This document shows positions 43,380 to 53,140 of a stretch of 64,000 nt of DNA, piece after piece. The notes under the pieces were generated by a model. That model saw nothing but the letters and a program-made list of their open reading frames with translations. It did no database searches and was not told the origin of the DNA. Origin of the DNA: Chloroflexota bacterium. GTDB lineage: Bacteria; Chloroflexota; Dehalococcoidia; JACPEP01. Location: positions 108,957 to 172,956 of the forward strand of contig JACPEP010000008.1 in the NCBI GenBank assembly GCA_016183425.1, read 5' to 3'. Numbering within the stretch: the first letter of the stretch is position 1; every line of letters starts with the position of its first letter. The translations under genes and the position numbers were made by a program.

Positions 43380-44273
43380 ATGGTATCTCTATCCACAATG
43401 TGGGGAGCGAAACGCTTCCCCCACATGGCAAACTTCGTGGCCACGGCCCAGAAGATGGGCTTCAGCCATGTGGAGCTGAACTACGACCTGTCTCCCCCCC
43501 TCCTGGCTCAGGTCCTGGAGAACGGCCAGCTTCCCGTCTCCAGCATCCACGCCCCCTGCCCCTCCCCACCGGTGCCCAGCGGCGTATCCGCCAGCCGCCT
43601 TCCCCTCAGCTCCCTGGAAGGGGAGGAACGGCGCTGGTCAATTGATTTGGCCAAGGCAACCATAGACCTGGCCGCCCGACTGGGGGCCGGCGCCATTGTC
43701 CTGCACATGGGCGCCGTGGGCTACTATCGGGAGGAGGAACGCTCCCTGAGACGGAAGATAAGGGAGGGGCAGCCAGAGGCAGCGGAGGAGCTGAGACGGT
43801 ATCTGGTGGCAGAGCGGGCCCGGCTCCGCCTCCCCTTCTGGCAAGCAGCCCTGGCCAGTCTTGAGGAGCTGGTGTCTCACGCCCAGGAGAAGGGGGTGGT
43901 ACTGGGCCTGGAGAATCGTCTCTACCAGTACGAAATCCCCAGTCTGGAGGAGCTGGAGGAGGGTTTTGGCCGCTTCGGGAGCGACTCCCTGGGCTACTGG
44001 CACGATGTGGGCCATGCCGAGATTCAAGCCCGTAGCGGCTTCCGGCCCCACCAGGATTGGCTTGCCCGCCTGGGCCACCGCATAGTGGGGATGCACCTCC
44101 ACGACGTGGCGGGCTTCTCCGATCACCAGCCTCCGGGCCGGGGAACGGTGGACTGGGACATGATAGCCCGGCACCTCCCTTCTACGGCCCTGCGGGTGTG
44201 CGAGATCTCGTCGGGTGAGCCGGATCAGGTGGCAGCCGCCTTGCCATTTTTGAGACAAAAGGGTATCCTCTAG
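43380..44273 (+). CDS. Sugar phosphate isomerase/epimerase (AP-endonuclease-2-like TIM barrel)
   Basis: GAIVLHMGAVGYY; GVVLGLENRLYQYEIPSLEELEEGF; GYWHDVGHAEIQ; GMHLHDVAGFSDHQPPGRGTVDW. Confidence 0.85.
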   Translation: MVSLSTMWGAKRFPHMANFVATAQKMGFSHVELNYDLSPPLLAQVLENGQLPVSSIHAPCPSPPVPSGVSASRLPLSSLEGEERRWSIDLAKATIDLAARLGAGAIVLHMGAVGYYREEERSLRRKIREGQPEAAEELRRYLVAERARLRLPFWQAALASLEELVSHAQEKGVVLGLENRLYQYEIPSLEELEEGFGRFGSDSLGYWHDVGHAEIQARSGFRPHQDWLARLGHRIVGMHLHDVAGFSDHQPPGRGTVDWDMIARHLPSTALRVCEISSGEPDQVAAALPFLRQKGIL

Positions 44274-44297
44274 CAGGAAGTTCCCTTTTAATACCCT

Positions 44298-44323
44298 AAG
44301 GGGCGGGCCTACCCGCCCTTTTG
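44298..44323 (+). terminator. Rho-independent terminator
   Basis: GGGCGGG-CCTA-CCCGCCC followed by TTTT, between the isomerase and proS. Confidence 0.7.
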
Positions 44324-44339
44324 TATAAGGAGGTTATTC

Positions 44340-46037
44340 ATGCGCATGTCGCAGCTCTTCGGCCGGACGCTGCGCCAAGCCCCCGCCGAGGCGGAGACGG
44401 TAAGCCATCAGTTGCTCCTTCGGGCCGGCATGATCCACCAGGTGGCGGCCGGCGTGTACTCATGCCTCCCCTTGGCCTGGCGGGTCCTGCGCAAGATAGA
44501 GCAGATCGTCCGGGAGGAGATGGACGCCGCCGGAGGCCAGGAGTTGATGATGCCCGTCCTTCAGCCCCTGGAGATGTGGCAGGAAACGGGTCGGGACGTG
44601 GCTTTTGGCGAGAACCTTTTCACCCTGAAGGACCGCCGCCAGCGGCGGCTGTGCCTGGGCCCGACCCATGAGGAAGTCATCGTAGACTTGGTGCGACGGC
44701 ACGTTCGCAGCTACCGAGACCTGCCCCTCCTCCTGTACCAGATCCAGACCAAGTTTCGCGACGAGCCCCGCCCCCGGGGGGGCCTCATCCGGGTGCGGGA
44801 GTTCACCATGAAAGACCTCTACAGCTTCGACGCCGACGAGGCGGGACTGGAGGTCAGCTACCAGAAGATGATGGCCGCCTACCGCCGTATCTTCCTTCGC
44901 TGCGGCCTGCCCACCCTGGCTGTGGAGGCCGATTCCGGCGCCATCGGAGGCAAAGACTCCCACGAGTTCATGGTCATCGCCGATAGCGGCGAGAACCAGG
45001 TCCTTCACTGTTCCCGTTGTGGCTACGCCGCCAACGCCGAGCGAGCCGAGAGCCTCAAGCCCTCGCCGCCGCCTCAAGACAGGCTTCTACCTCTCCAGGA
45101 GGTGGCCACCCCGAGCGTCAAGACCATAGCGCAGTTGGCCCATTTCTTGAACATGCCACCCAGCCGCACCCTTAAGGCTGTCTTCTACGTGGCCGATGGG
45201 GAGCTGGTCTTCGTGACCATTCGGGGAGACCTGGAGGTGAACGAGATAAAGCTGAAGCGGGCCCTGGGGGCGATGGATGTGCGCCTGGCCAACGAAGATG
45301 AGGTGAAGAGGGCGGGACTGGTGGCCGGCTCCGCCTCCCCAGTGGGGCTCTCTGACATCCGACGCGTGGCTGATCTCTCCATTAGCTCCGGGGCCAACTT
45401 CGCGGTGGGAGCCAACAAAGAGGGCTATCACCTGGTGAACGCCAACTACCCCCGAGACTTCCAGGTGGACCTCATGGCGGACATCGCCCTGGCCGAGGTG
45501 GGTCATGGCTGCCCTAAATGCCAAACCCCTCTCCAGGGTAGCCGCGGCATCGAGGTGGGCCACGTCTTTAAGCTGGGCACTTTCTTCAGCGAAAAGCTGG
45601 GGGCTACCTATCTGACGGCCGAGGGTGTTCAGAAACCCATCGTTATGGGCTGCTACGGCATCGGCATAGGACGGCTCCTGGCGGCGGCCATTGAGCAAAA
45701 CCACGACAACCGGGGCATCATCTGGCCAGCGCCCATCGCTCCCTATCACTTCCACATCTGCGCCCTGGGAGCAGAAAATCCCCCGGTAGTGGCTTCGGCG
45801 GAGGAGCTATACCGACGTCTTCAGTCATCGGGTCTGGAGGTTCTCCTGGATGATCGGGATGAGTCGGCGGGGGTCAAGTTCAACGACGCCGATCTCCTGG
45901 GTATTCCCTACCGCCTGGTGGTCAGCCCCAAAACCGTGGCCAATGGTGTGGTGGAGATAAAGGAACGACGGGAAAAAGAGCCCACACTGGTGCCTCTAGA
46001 GCAGGCGGTAGATTATGTCAAGGCCTGTCTACAGTAG
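44340..46037 (+). CDS. proS: Prolyl-tRNA synthetase
   Basis: MRMSQLFGRTLRQAPAEAETVSHQLLLRAGMIHQVAAGVYSCLPLAWRVL; LGPTHEEVI; QIQTKFRDEPRPRGGLIRVREFTMKD. Confidence 0.98.
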   Translation: MRMSQLFGRTLRQAPAEAETVSHQLLLRAGMIHQVAAGVYSCLPLAWRVLRKIEQIVREEMDAAGGQELMMPVLQPLEMWQETGRDVAFGENLFTLKDRRQRRLCLGPTHEEVIVDLVRRHVRSYRDLPLLLYQIQTKFRDEPRPRGGLIRVREFTMKDLYSFDADEAGLEVSYQKMMAAYRRIFLRCGLPTLAVEADSGAIGGKDSHEFMVIADSGENQVLHCSRCGYAANAERAESLKPSPPPQDRLLPLQEVATPSVKTIAQLAHFLNMPPSRTLKAVFYVADGELVFVTIRGDLEVNEIKLKRALGAMDVRLANEDEVKRAGLVAGSASPVGLSDIRRVADLSISSGANFAVGANKEGYHLVNANYPRDFQVDLMADIALAEVGHGCPKCQTPLQGSRGIEVGHVFKLGTFFSEKLGATYLTAEGVQKPIVMGCYGIGIGRLLAAAIEQNHDNRGIIWPAPIAPYHFHICALGAENPPVVASAEELYRRLQSSGLEVLLDDRDESAGVKFNDADLLGIPYRLVVSPKTVANGVVEIKERREKEPTLVPLEQAVDYVKACLQ

Positions 46038-46041
46038 AGGC

Positions 46042-47289
46042 TCACTCTGCCTTTTGGCTTGAGGCGGCTCCCCGGCTCCGCCACGCCCGGGGCAGCATCA
46101 CATCCATAGCGTCGCTGGCGGTGACGATGCCGTAGATGTGGTTTTCCTCATCCACCACGGGCACCGCCAGGAGGTTGTACTTGGTTAGCGTCCGTGCCAC
46201 CTCTTCCTTAGGAGCGAGGAGGTTCACGGTGATGACATCGGGATGTGCGATGTCCGCTATTTGGGTTTCGGGCTGCGCCACCACCAGATCCCTGAGGGAG
46301 ATGACACCCAGGAGACGATTCTGAAGGTCGGTGATGTAGATATAATAGGCCGTCTCGGGGTCAGGTGCCATCTGCCGGAGGTGTTCGATGACCTGTTCCG
46401 CGGTGAAACCCGGATTGACGGCTATGAAGTCGGGGGTCATGAGGCCACCGGCGGAGTCCTCGTCATAGGCCATCAGTTCCCGGATTTCCCTGGCCTCCTG
46501 GGGCCCCATAAGCTGGAGAAGGGCGTCAGACCGTTGAGCAGGGATGTCGCCCAAGACGTCGGCGGCATCATCGGGGGCCATCTCTCCCAGGATACGGACG
46601 GCCCGCTCATCCTCCATGACCTGAATGATCTTGGCCTGCTGTTCGTCCTCCACCTCGGCGATGGCTTGAGCCGCCACCTCATCTTCCAGGGACGCCAAGG
46701 TTTCTCGTCCCACGGTGGCGCTGAGCTGGCTCACCAGCTCGCCGATGTCAGCCGGGTGGAGGCGGGCGAGACGATGGTGAGGCACCTTCAGTTTCATGCC
46801 CGATACGTCCGGGAGGGGATCGATGTCCTCCCATTTAATGAGGCGCGGGGGACGGCGCAACCCCAGGGCATAAGCGACCCCCTCTAGCCCCAGACGGCGC
46901 AATAGGCCCCGGAAGCTGGCATCCACCGCTACCAGGTGGTATTGTCCCTCGACGAGGGCCAGTTGCAGATCGTTGACTCGAACCACCCTGATACCTTCAG
47001 TGTCGATGATCTGCTTGTCCAGGATATTCCGGGCCAACTCCAAGTCGCCCTCCCGGGGCTGATAGGGGACGATTTCTTCCTGGGTGCATTGCAGGAAAGC
47101 GCCACGAGTGCCCAGGGTGGCTACCTGTTCCCCAGCGACAATTACCCGCCGACCATCGCTTCCGGCTACCATCCCCCGTAACGAGGGGTAGGTTTCCCCT
47201 CCGGACACCACCAGGTCTTTCACTCTACCTATCTGGTGGCCTTCCTTGTCTATCACCGGTCGGCCCAAGAGCTGACTCAAAAAGGCCAT
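46042..47289 (-). CDS. PRC-barrel / MgtE-N / CBS-pair regulatory protein lacking a transporter domain
   Basis: N-terminal PRC-like PVIDKEGHQIGRVKDLVVSGGE; MgtE_N-like MEDERAVRILGEMAPDDAADVLGDIPAQRSDALLQLM; CBS-like AVPVVDEENHIYGIVTASDAMDVM; no TM segments. Confidence 0.82.
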   Translation of the reverse strand: MAFLSQLLGRPVIDKEGHQIGRVKDLVVSGGETYPSLRGMVAGSDGRRVIVAGEQVATLGTRGAFLQCTQEEIVPYQPREGDLELARNILDKQIIDTEGIRVVRVNDLQLALVEGQYHLVAVDASFRGLLRRLGLEGVAYALGLRRPPRLIKWEDIDPLPDVSGMKLKVPHHRLARLHPADIGELVSQLSATVGRETLASLEDEVAAQAIAEVEDEQQAKIIQVMEDERAVRILGEMAPDDAADVLGDIPAQRSDALLQLMGPQEAREIRELMAYDEDSAGGLMTPDFIAVNPGFTAEQVIEHLRQMAPDPETAYYIYITDLQNRLLGVISLRDLVVAQPETQIADIAHPDVITVNLLAPKEEVARTLTKYNLLAVPVVDEENHIYGIVTASDAMDVMLPRAWRSRGAASSQKAE

Positions 47290-47352
47290 TTAAAAACTCC
47301 TCCCTTAGAACCGTTTAGATGGTACTAAACAGTCCCCAGGAACGACTCCCCA

Positions 47353-47790
47353 TCACCCTTTTTTCTCCCAAAGGGTGTGATAATGCTCTCCCACGATGGC
47401 CCTTGTCGTCTCTCGTTCCTCATGCTTGTGGAGCTCCGCCAAGCACTGATGGCACTGCTGAATCACCTCCCGGTAGCCCGCGTCTACCAGCCGCTTTACG
47501 ATGTGTTCCCAGATACCCAGAGTCTCGAGACTGCTAACATATTTGGGCCAAGGAATGACGGTTATGCCCTCGGGACGGGAGAAGCGGGGCCGTAACCGCC
47601 TCAGGCTGCGATAGCGGTCTTCGATGGAGTTGACCATGGGTACCACCTGGATCAAGGGCCCCTCTTCGTTATCGCACCGGACATCTATGAGGAGGGCTTT
47701 TCTAAAGAGGGGAAAGTACATAGAAATTACTTCCGCCCTATCTATGCTACTCAAGACCTCTCTTATATCCAGGTGAAAGTTACCGTCCAT
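47353..47790 (-). CDS. Conserved hypothetical protein
   Basis: 145-aa ORF in a plausible gene slot, no family recognised. Confidence 0.5.
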   Translation of the reverse strand: MDGNFHLDIREVLSSIDRAEVISMYFPLFRKALLIDVRCDNEEGPLIQVVPMVNSIEDRYRSLRRLRPRFSRPEGITVIPWPKYVSSLETLGIWEHIVKRLVDAGYREVIQQCHQCLAELHKHEERETTRAIVGEHYHTLWEKKG

Positions 47791-47828
47791 GTTCGCCTCT
47801 CATACACTAACTTTGGAGCCGCTTCCCA

Positions 47829-49100
47829 TCAGCAATTGTCTAACAAGTTGATGCGCAGGAAGCGCCGCTTCCCCGCCCGAATCACACTGCCACTCTTAAC
47901 CACTGCCGCCGTATTCAAGACCCGCAAGCCGTCGATCTCCACCGCTCCCTGAGCCAGGAGACGCTTTCCCTCTCCCCGGCCTTTGGTAAGACCTACCGCC
48001 ACCATCAGGTCGGGCATATCCGCCCACAAGCCGCCCTCGGGAGCGCGTTCCTCTTGCCCCTTCTGAGAGTGAAAAAACTGGTAAGGTATGCGGAGCTGCC
48101 AGGGGTACAGGTCAACGGTGGGGATTTCTTCGGGCAACTCCCGCCGCTGAAACACCCGGACGAAGTGAGCCTCCGCCTTTTGGGCGGCCTCCCAACTGTG
48201 AAACTGGGCGACAACCTCCCGCGCCAGACGCTGTTTGACTACCATAGGGTTGATGCTCTGGGCCGCTATCTGGCCTTGGTACTCCTGAATCTCCTCCAAA
48301 GGGACGTCGGTTACTAAACGGAGATAGTCCAGGATAAGCTCATCCGGTAGGGACATTACCTTGCCGTACATCCCGGCGGGCGGGTCTTCCACGGCGATGT
48401 AGTTGCCGTAGCTTTTACTCATTTTCAGATGGCCATCGGTGCCCACGAGAAGGGGCAGAAGCATAACCTGCTGAGAAGGCTGGCCCATCATAGCCTGGAG
48501 CTCCCGTCCCACCAGGCAGTTGAACTTTTGGTCTATGCCACCCAACTCTACATCTGCCTTGATAACCACGGAATCGTAGGCCTGAAGCAGGGGGTACAGC
48601 AACTCTGTGATGGCAATGGGACGATTGGAGGAGTAGCGTCGGGAGAAATCCTCCCGGGCCAGCATCTGGGCCACGGTAAAGCGGCTGCACAGATCGATGA
48701 CCTCGGCCAAAGTGAACTTGTCGAACCACTCGCTCTGCCACAGAACCTGAGTTCGCTCTCGGTCCACCACCTTAAAGAACTGTCTCATGTAGCTTTCAGC
48801 ATTGGCCTGCACCTCATCTCGAGAGAGCATGAGACGGGTGGTGGAAACTCCGCTGGGGTCGCCGATCTGAGCCGTCCAGTCCCCCACGATAAGGATAACT
48901 TCGTGCCCCAACTCTTGAAGCTGGCGTAGCTTGCGCAGCCCCACCACATGACCTAGATGAATGTCGGGGCGGCTGGGGTCAAATCCCTGTTTTAGACGGA
49001 GGGGTTTCCCTTGGCGGAGAAGGCGGTTGAAGTCTCCCTCCACCACAATCTCGGCCACCCCCCGGGTGAGCACCTCTTCCAGGTCCAGGGTTCTAGACAC
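47829..49100 (-). CDS. tyrS: Tyrosyl-tRNA synthetase
   Basis: LKQGFDPSRPDIHLGHVVGLRKLRQLQELGHEVILIVGDWTAQIGDPSG; LKMSKSYGNYIAVEDPP; C-terminal S4-like domain. Confidence 0.97.
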   Translation of the reverse strand: MSRTLDLEEVLTRGVAEIVVEGDFNRLLRQGKPLRLKQGFDPSRPDIHLGHVVGLRKLRQLQELGHEVILIVGDWTAQIGDPSGVSTTRLMLSRDEVQANAESYMRQFFKVVDRERTQVLWQSEWFDKFTLAEVIDLCSRFTVAQMLAREDFSRRYSSNRPIAITELLYPLLQAYDSVVIKADVELGGIDQKFNCLVGRELQAMMGQPSQQVMLLPLLVGTDGHLKMSKSYGNYIAVEDPPAGMYGKVMSLPDELILDYLRLVTDVPLEEIQEYQGQIAAQSINPMVVKQRLAREVVAQFHSWEAAQKAEAHFVRVFQRRELPEEIPTVDLYPWQLRIPYQFFHSQKGQEERAPEGGLWADMPDLMVAVGLTKGRGEGKRLLAQGAVEIDGLRVLNTAAVVKSGSVIRAGKRRFLRINLLDNC

Positions 49101-49118
49101 CCTTCTCGCCTCCCGAAA

Positions 49119-50060
49119 TCATGAGCTCAAGGTTGCCCGGGCTTGAGCCACGTCCCGGGCGATCTGAGTTTTCAAGTCCTCCACAGAGGCAAAGCGGATT
49201 TCGTCCCGTACCCGCCGCACCAACTCCACAAAAAGCTCTTTGCTATAGAGGTCGCCCTGAAAGTCCAGGAGGTGGGTCTCCACCCCCCGCTGCCCACCGC
49301 CAAAGGTGGGCCGAACGCCAATGTTGGTCACCGCCTTGAATACGCTGTATTTGCCTTCCCATAGCCAGGCGCGGGCGATGTAGACACCATCGGCGGGCAG
49401 AGCCTGCTGGGGAGCGGGAACTATGTTGGCCGTGGCAAAGCCCAGGCTCACCCCCCGCTGTTCCCCACCCACCACCTGCCCGCGAAGGAGAAAGTTCCTT
49501 CCCAGAAGCTGGGCCACCCTCTCCACATCCCCCGCCGCCAGAGCCGCTCGCACTGCGCTGCTGCTGACGGTTACGCCTTTTACCTCCACCGGTGACTCCA
49601 CAAAGACGGAAAAGCCCGTCTCCCGCCCCAACTCCTGCAAGTAGGCCAGGTCTCCTTCTCGACCACGACCCAGAGCGAAGTCAGGTCCCGTCACCAGAGC
49701 CCTCATCTTCAACCGCTCCACCAGAATGGATATGAACTGACGGGCGGTCAACTGACGCAGCTCAGGCGTAAAAGCAAGTACAATCAACTGCTTCACACCC
49801 ATGCCGCGAAGCAGCCGGGCCCGCTCTTCCAAGGGGGTGAGACAGAGCAACTCCTTTCTCGGCGAGATGATACGTCGGGGGTGGGGATGAAAGGTCACTA
49901 CGCCGCTGTCCCAGGAAGCTTTTTGCGCTTCCCGCTGCACCCGATGGATAAGCTTTTGGTGCCCCAGGTGCACCCCATCGAACACCCCCACAGTGAGCAC
50001 CATCTCCCGCTCCGCTTGGAGCTGTGACAGATCCTGAATTATTTCTACGTTGCTTATCAT
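49119..50060 (-). CDS. ribF: Bifunctional riboflavin kinase/FAD synthetase
   Basis: VLTVGVFDGVHLGHQKLI; VTFHPHPRRI; SSSAVRAALAAGDVERVAQLLGRNF; GVRPTFGGGQRGVETHLLDF. Confidence 0.97.
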   Translation of the reverse strand: MISNVEIIQDLSQLQAEREMVLTVGVFDGVHLGHQKLIHRVQREAQKASWDSGVVTFHPHPRRIISPRKELLCLTPLEERARLLRGMGVKQLIVLAFTPELRQLTARQFISILVERLKMRALVTGPDFALGRGREGDLAYLQELGRETGFSVFVESPVEVKGVTVSSSAVRAALAAGDVERVAQLLGRNFLLRGQVVGGEQRGVSLGFATANIVPAPQQALPADGVYIARAWLWEGKYSVFKAVTNIGVRPTFGGGQRGVETHLLDFQGDLYSKELFVELVRRVRDEIRFASVEDLKTQIARDVAQARATLSS

Positions 50061-50081
50061 CTCTCTGACGTTAGTGGCTTT

Positions 50082-51200
50082 TTAAATAGAGGACGCTTCA
50101 GGCCAGCGCAGGCAGGCTTCCCGAGCCGCCATGAGATTGGCCTCTGGGGTTTTGGGGGAGATAGAACATCCGGGAGCGAGAAGGAAGCGTCGTCCCCCCG
50201 TGGCTTCCAGAGCGGCGTACACCTCCGCCGCCACCGACTCAGGCCCCCCTTCAGCCAGGGTGGTTTTCTCACTCACACCGCCCATTACCGGCTTGTTCCC
50301 GCTGACCAAACATTCTTTGAGGGAGGGATTGCCGGGTAGGGTGGCGGCCCAGTTGACAACCGTCACGGGATAGTCAGCCAGAAGAAAAAGCATGTTGTTG
50401 TCTCGGCAAACGTGGAGGATGTTGAAGGGGGCCTCCTGAACTGCTGCCAGCACGGGCAGGTCGTACCTCCGCCCGAACTCCAGATACTGGCTTTCGGTAA
50501 TGAGGTCCCGCGTCGCCCACGCTGTAGTGGCAAAGAAGATACCACTAGCGCCCCGCTCCAGGCAGGCACTGGCATATCCCACCAGAGTCTCCATTATCGC
50601 CGCTAGGGCGCCGTGCAATATCTTGGGGTCCCCCACCATGAGCTCTTTAATCATCTCGTGGCTCGCCATATAGCCGGCCACCGAAAGGGGAGAGAACACC
50701 GTCTGAATGAAAGGAGCACTCCCCGCCAGCCCCTGGTTAATAAGAGTAAGGGCTTGCAACTGTTCGGCCCACACCCCTTCTGTAGGCCGTTGCCGCTCCA
50801 CCCGCTCCCAGTCCCGGGGGCTTTTCACCGCATAGTCCACCCGCTCTGGTTGGCTATAGGGGTCTCCTGAGGGCTTGAACTTCCCCCCCCAGGCCTCGGC
50901 GAAGTAGCTGGCCCGAGGGTTTACCTTCATAAAGTCCCAATCGTATTTTTGATGAAAGGCGAGCATCGCCTGGGCGAGACCCTCCGCTGACCACTCCCTC
51001 AAGTAGTCGTGGCCCCAAAAGCTCATGGGCACTCGGTCTACTGACTCACCCTGGAGGACTGCCCGGATGCGCTCCCACTTTCGCGAACTGGTCACTATAG
51101 CTCCCTTTAAGGGATGAGATAGACGAAAGGTACTACCAGCCTTAAAAGCTACTATCCCTACTGTGGTTTGATGATAGCATATGCCTTGCAGGGGCGTCAA
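50082..51200 (-). CDS. Uroporphyrinogen decarboxylase-family protein (URO-D / methyltransferase type)
   Basis: KWERIRAVLQGESVDRVPMSFWGHD; GASGIFFATTAWATRDLITESQYLEFGRRYD; GGRRFLLAPGCSISPKTPEANL. Start is uncertain. Confidence 0.82.
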   Translation of the reverse strand: MTPLQGICYHQTTVGIVAFKAGSTFRLSHPLKGAIVTSSRKWERIRAVLQGESVDRVPMSFWGHDYLREWSAEGLAQAMLAFHQKYDWDFMKVNPRASYFAEAWGGKFKPSGDPYSQPERVDYAVKSPRDWERVERQRPTEGVWAEQLQALTLINQGLAGSAPFIQTVFSPLSVAGYMASHEMIKELMVGDPKILHGALAAIMETLVGYASACLERGASGIFFATTAWATRDLITESQYLEFGRRYDLPVLAAVQEAPFNILHVCRDNNMLFLLADYPVTVVNWAATLPGNPSLKECLVSGNKPVMGGVSEKTTLAEGGPESVAAEVYAALEATGGRRFLLAPGCSISPKTPEANLMAAREACLRWPEASSI

Positions 51201-51357
51201 CCTACGGCCACGGAGGGTGCTGACAAAGGGGAGTCCGTCCGCCTATGGCGGATTGGCACGAGGATCGGGGGCTTGCCCGGGGCCAGTCGAAGGGATGTGC
51301 CCCCGAATAAATTTAACCCCGAAGGGGGTCCTTTGACTCCCTCGGGGAGGCCTTTCC

Positions 51358-51385
51358 TTGAATCATCCTTTGCCTGTGCTATACT
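51358..51385 (+). promoter_or_regulatory. Promoter upstream of argF
   Basis: TTGAAT - 16 nt - TATACT, 18 nt before the argF ATG. Confidence 0.55.
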
Positions 51386-51403
51386 TACACCGAGGAGGGG
51401 GCA

Positions 51404-52312
51404 ATGAAGCGGGATCTCTTATCTATAGCCGATCTGAGCGCTGAGGACATTTGGCGCCTCATCCGCCGTGCGGTGACCCTCAAAAGTCGTCGTGTGAGCC
51501 AGGAGCTGTACGGGCGAAACATGGCATTGCTGTTCCAAAAGCCTTCTTTGCGCACCAACGTGAGCTTTCAGGTGGCCATGAATCAACTGGGGGGACACGC
51601 TATCTATCTTTCTCCATCCCAGGTGGGGTTGGGCAGTCGGGAACCGGCGGCGGATGTGGCAAGGGTGTTGAGCCGCTACGTGGATGTTGTAGTTGCCCGC
51701 ACCTACTCTCAGGCCCTGGTGGAGGAGTTGGCGGAGAACGCCGACATCCCAGTAGTAAACGGCCTCTCCGACCAGGAGCATCCCTGCCAGGCCCTGGCCG
51801 ACCTGCTCACCATTCATGAGAAGCGGGGCGAATTAGGCGGCATAATCGTGGCCTACGTGGGGGACGCCAACAACGTGGCCAATAGCCTCCTCCTAGCGGC
51901 GGCCACTGTAGGCATGGAATTTCGCCTGGCAACACCCCCCGGCTACCAACCCCAAAAGGACATCCTCCAGGAGGCAGAGGCCCGGGCCAAGGCAAGGGGC
52001 TCCCCAATCATCGTAACTCATGAGCCAGCAGTAGCTGTTTCGGGAGCCCACGTAGTTTACACCGATGTTTGGACCAGCATGGGAAGGGAGGCGGAGCAAG
52101 AGAGAAGACGGCAAGATTTCGCCGCTTTTCAGATTACTCCCCGCCTTTTCGCCCAGGCGCCCGGTGCCCTCCTTATGCATCCTATGCCCATACACTGGGG
52201 GGAGGAACTGGCAGAAGAACTGCGGGAAACCGCCCAATCTGTCATCCTGGATCAGGCCGAGAACAGGTTACACATTCAGAAGGCGGTGCTTCTGGACCTT
52301 TTAGGACTCTGA
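51404..52312 (+). CDS. argF: Ornithine carbamoyltransferase
   Basis: MALLFQKPSLRTNVSFQVAMNQLGGHAIYL; PVVNGLSDQEHPCQALADLLTI; LMHPMPIHWGEEL. Confidence 0.93.
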   Translation: MKRDLLSIADLSAEDIWRLIRRAVTLKSRRVSQELYGRNMALLFQKPSLRTNVSFQVAMNQLGGHAIYLSPSQVGLGSREPAADVARVLSRYVDVVVARTYSQALVEELAENADIPVVNGLSDQEHPCQALADLLTIHEKRGELGGIIVAYVGDANNVANSLLLAAATVGMEFRLATPPGYQPQKDILQEAEARAKARGSPIIVTHEPAVAVSGAHVVYTDVWTSMGREAEQERRRQDFAAFQITPRLFAQAPGALLMHPMPIHWGEELAEELRETAQSVILDQAENRLHIQKAVLLDLLGL

Positions 52313-52315
52313 GCT

Positions 52316-53137
52316 ATGCCTCCTCTGTCCGAAACTGTGGCCAATATCCTCGACCGGTTCGACCCGGTGCGTGGTACGCTGGATATTCTCATCATTGGCG
52401 CTATCTTTTACTGGCTGTTGCTTATCCTTCGGGGAACGACAGCTATGTCTCTGGTACGAGGCCTGGTTATCATTCTTCTGGTCGGCTTTCTGCTGAGCAA
52501 CCTTCTCCAGCTCACCATGCTGGGCTGGCTGCTACGCAACTCCCTCACCGCCCTCCTCGTGGGCGTCCCCATTGTTTTTCAGCCCGAGCTTCGCCGCGCC
52601 CTGGAGAGGGTGGGGCGGGCCGGCTGGAAGGAGCTAATATCCCCTCAAGAATGGACGGCCACCATAGACACGGTGGCTCGAGCTTGCCAAACTCTTTCCG
52701 AGAAGCATTACGGGGGCCTTATGGTTCTGGAACGGGATACCGGTCTTCAGGACTACATCGATACCGGTATTCCTATGGATGCTATGCCCTCGCCAGAGCT
52801 GCTGGTGGGCATCTTCTATCCTAACGCCCCCCTCCACGATGGCGCCGCTGTTCTACGTTCCAATCGGGTGGTAGCTGCCGGCTGTGTTCTCCCGCTAAGT
52901 AATGATATAGCGGGAGGCACCCTCCTCGGGATGAGGCATCGGGCGGCGGTGGGCATTACCGAACAGACCGATGCCATCTCAGTGATCGTTTCTGAAGAGA
53001 CGGGGACTATCTCCGTGGCCGTCAACGGTCGTCTCGTTCGCCACCTGGACGAGGCTCGGCTGAGACGATTGCTCACCAACCTTTTTCGCTCCCCTATTCT
53101 GCCTACCCCGGGGAGGAAACGAAAGGAAGGGGGGTAG
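52316..53137 (+). CDS. cdaA: Diadenylate cyclase (c-di-AMP synthase)
   Basis: N-terminal TM helices; NAPLHDGAAVLRSNRVVAAGCVLPLS; LGMRHRAAVGITEQTDAISVIVSEETGTISVA. Confidence 0.97.
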   Translation: MPPLSETVANILDRFDPVRGTLDILIIGAIFYWLLLILRGTTAMSLVRGLVIILLVGFLLSNLLQLTMLGWLLRNSLTALLVGVPIVFQPELRRALERVGRAGWKELISPQEWTATIDTVARACQTLSEKHYGGLMVLERDTGLQDYIDTGIPMDAMPSPELLVGIFYPNAPLHDGAAVLRSNRVVAAGCVLPLSNDIAGGTLLGMRHRAAVGITEQTDAISVIVSEETGTISVAVNGRLVRHLDEARLRRLLTNLFRSPILPTPGRKRKEGG

Positions 53138-53140
53138 GCA

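Noticed and set aside
51311-51347. Attenuator-like hairpin before argF (ccccgaagggggtc...gactccctcgggg)
   Set aside because: It lies upstream of the predicted argF promoter, so it is unlikely to be in the argF leader; more likely a terminator or repeat remnant.
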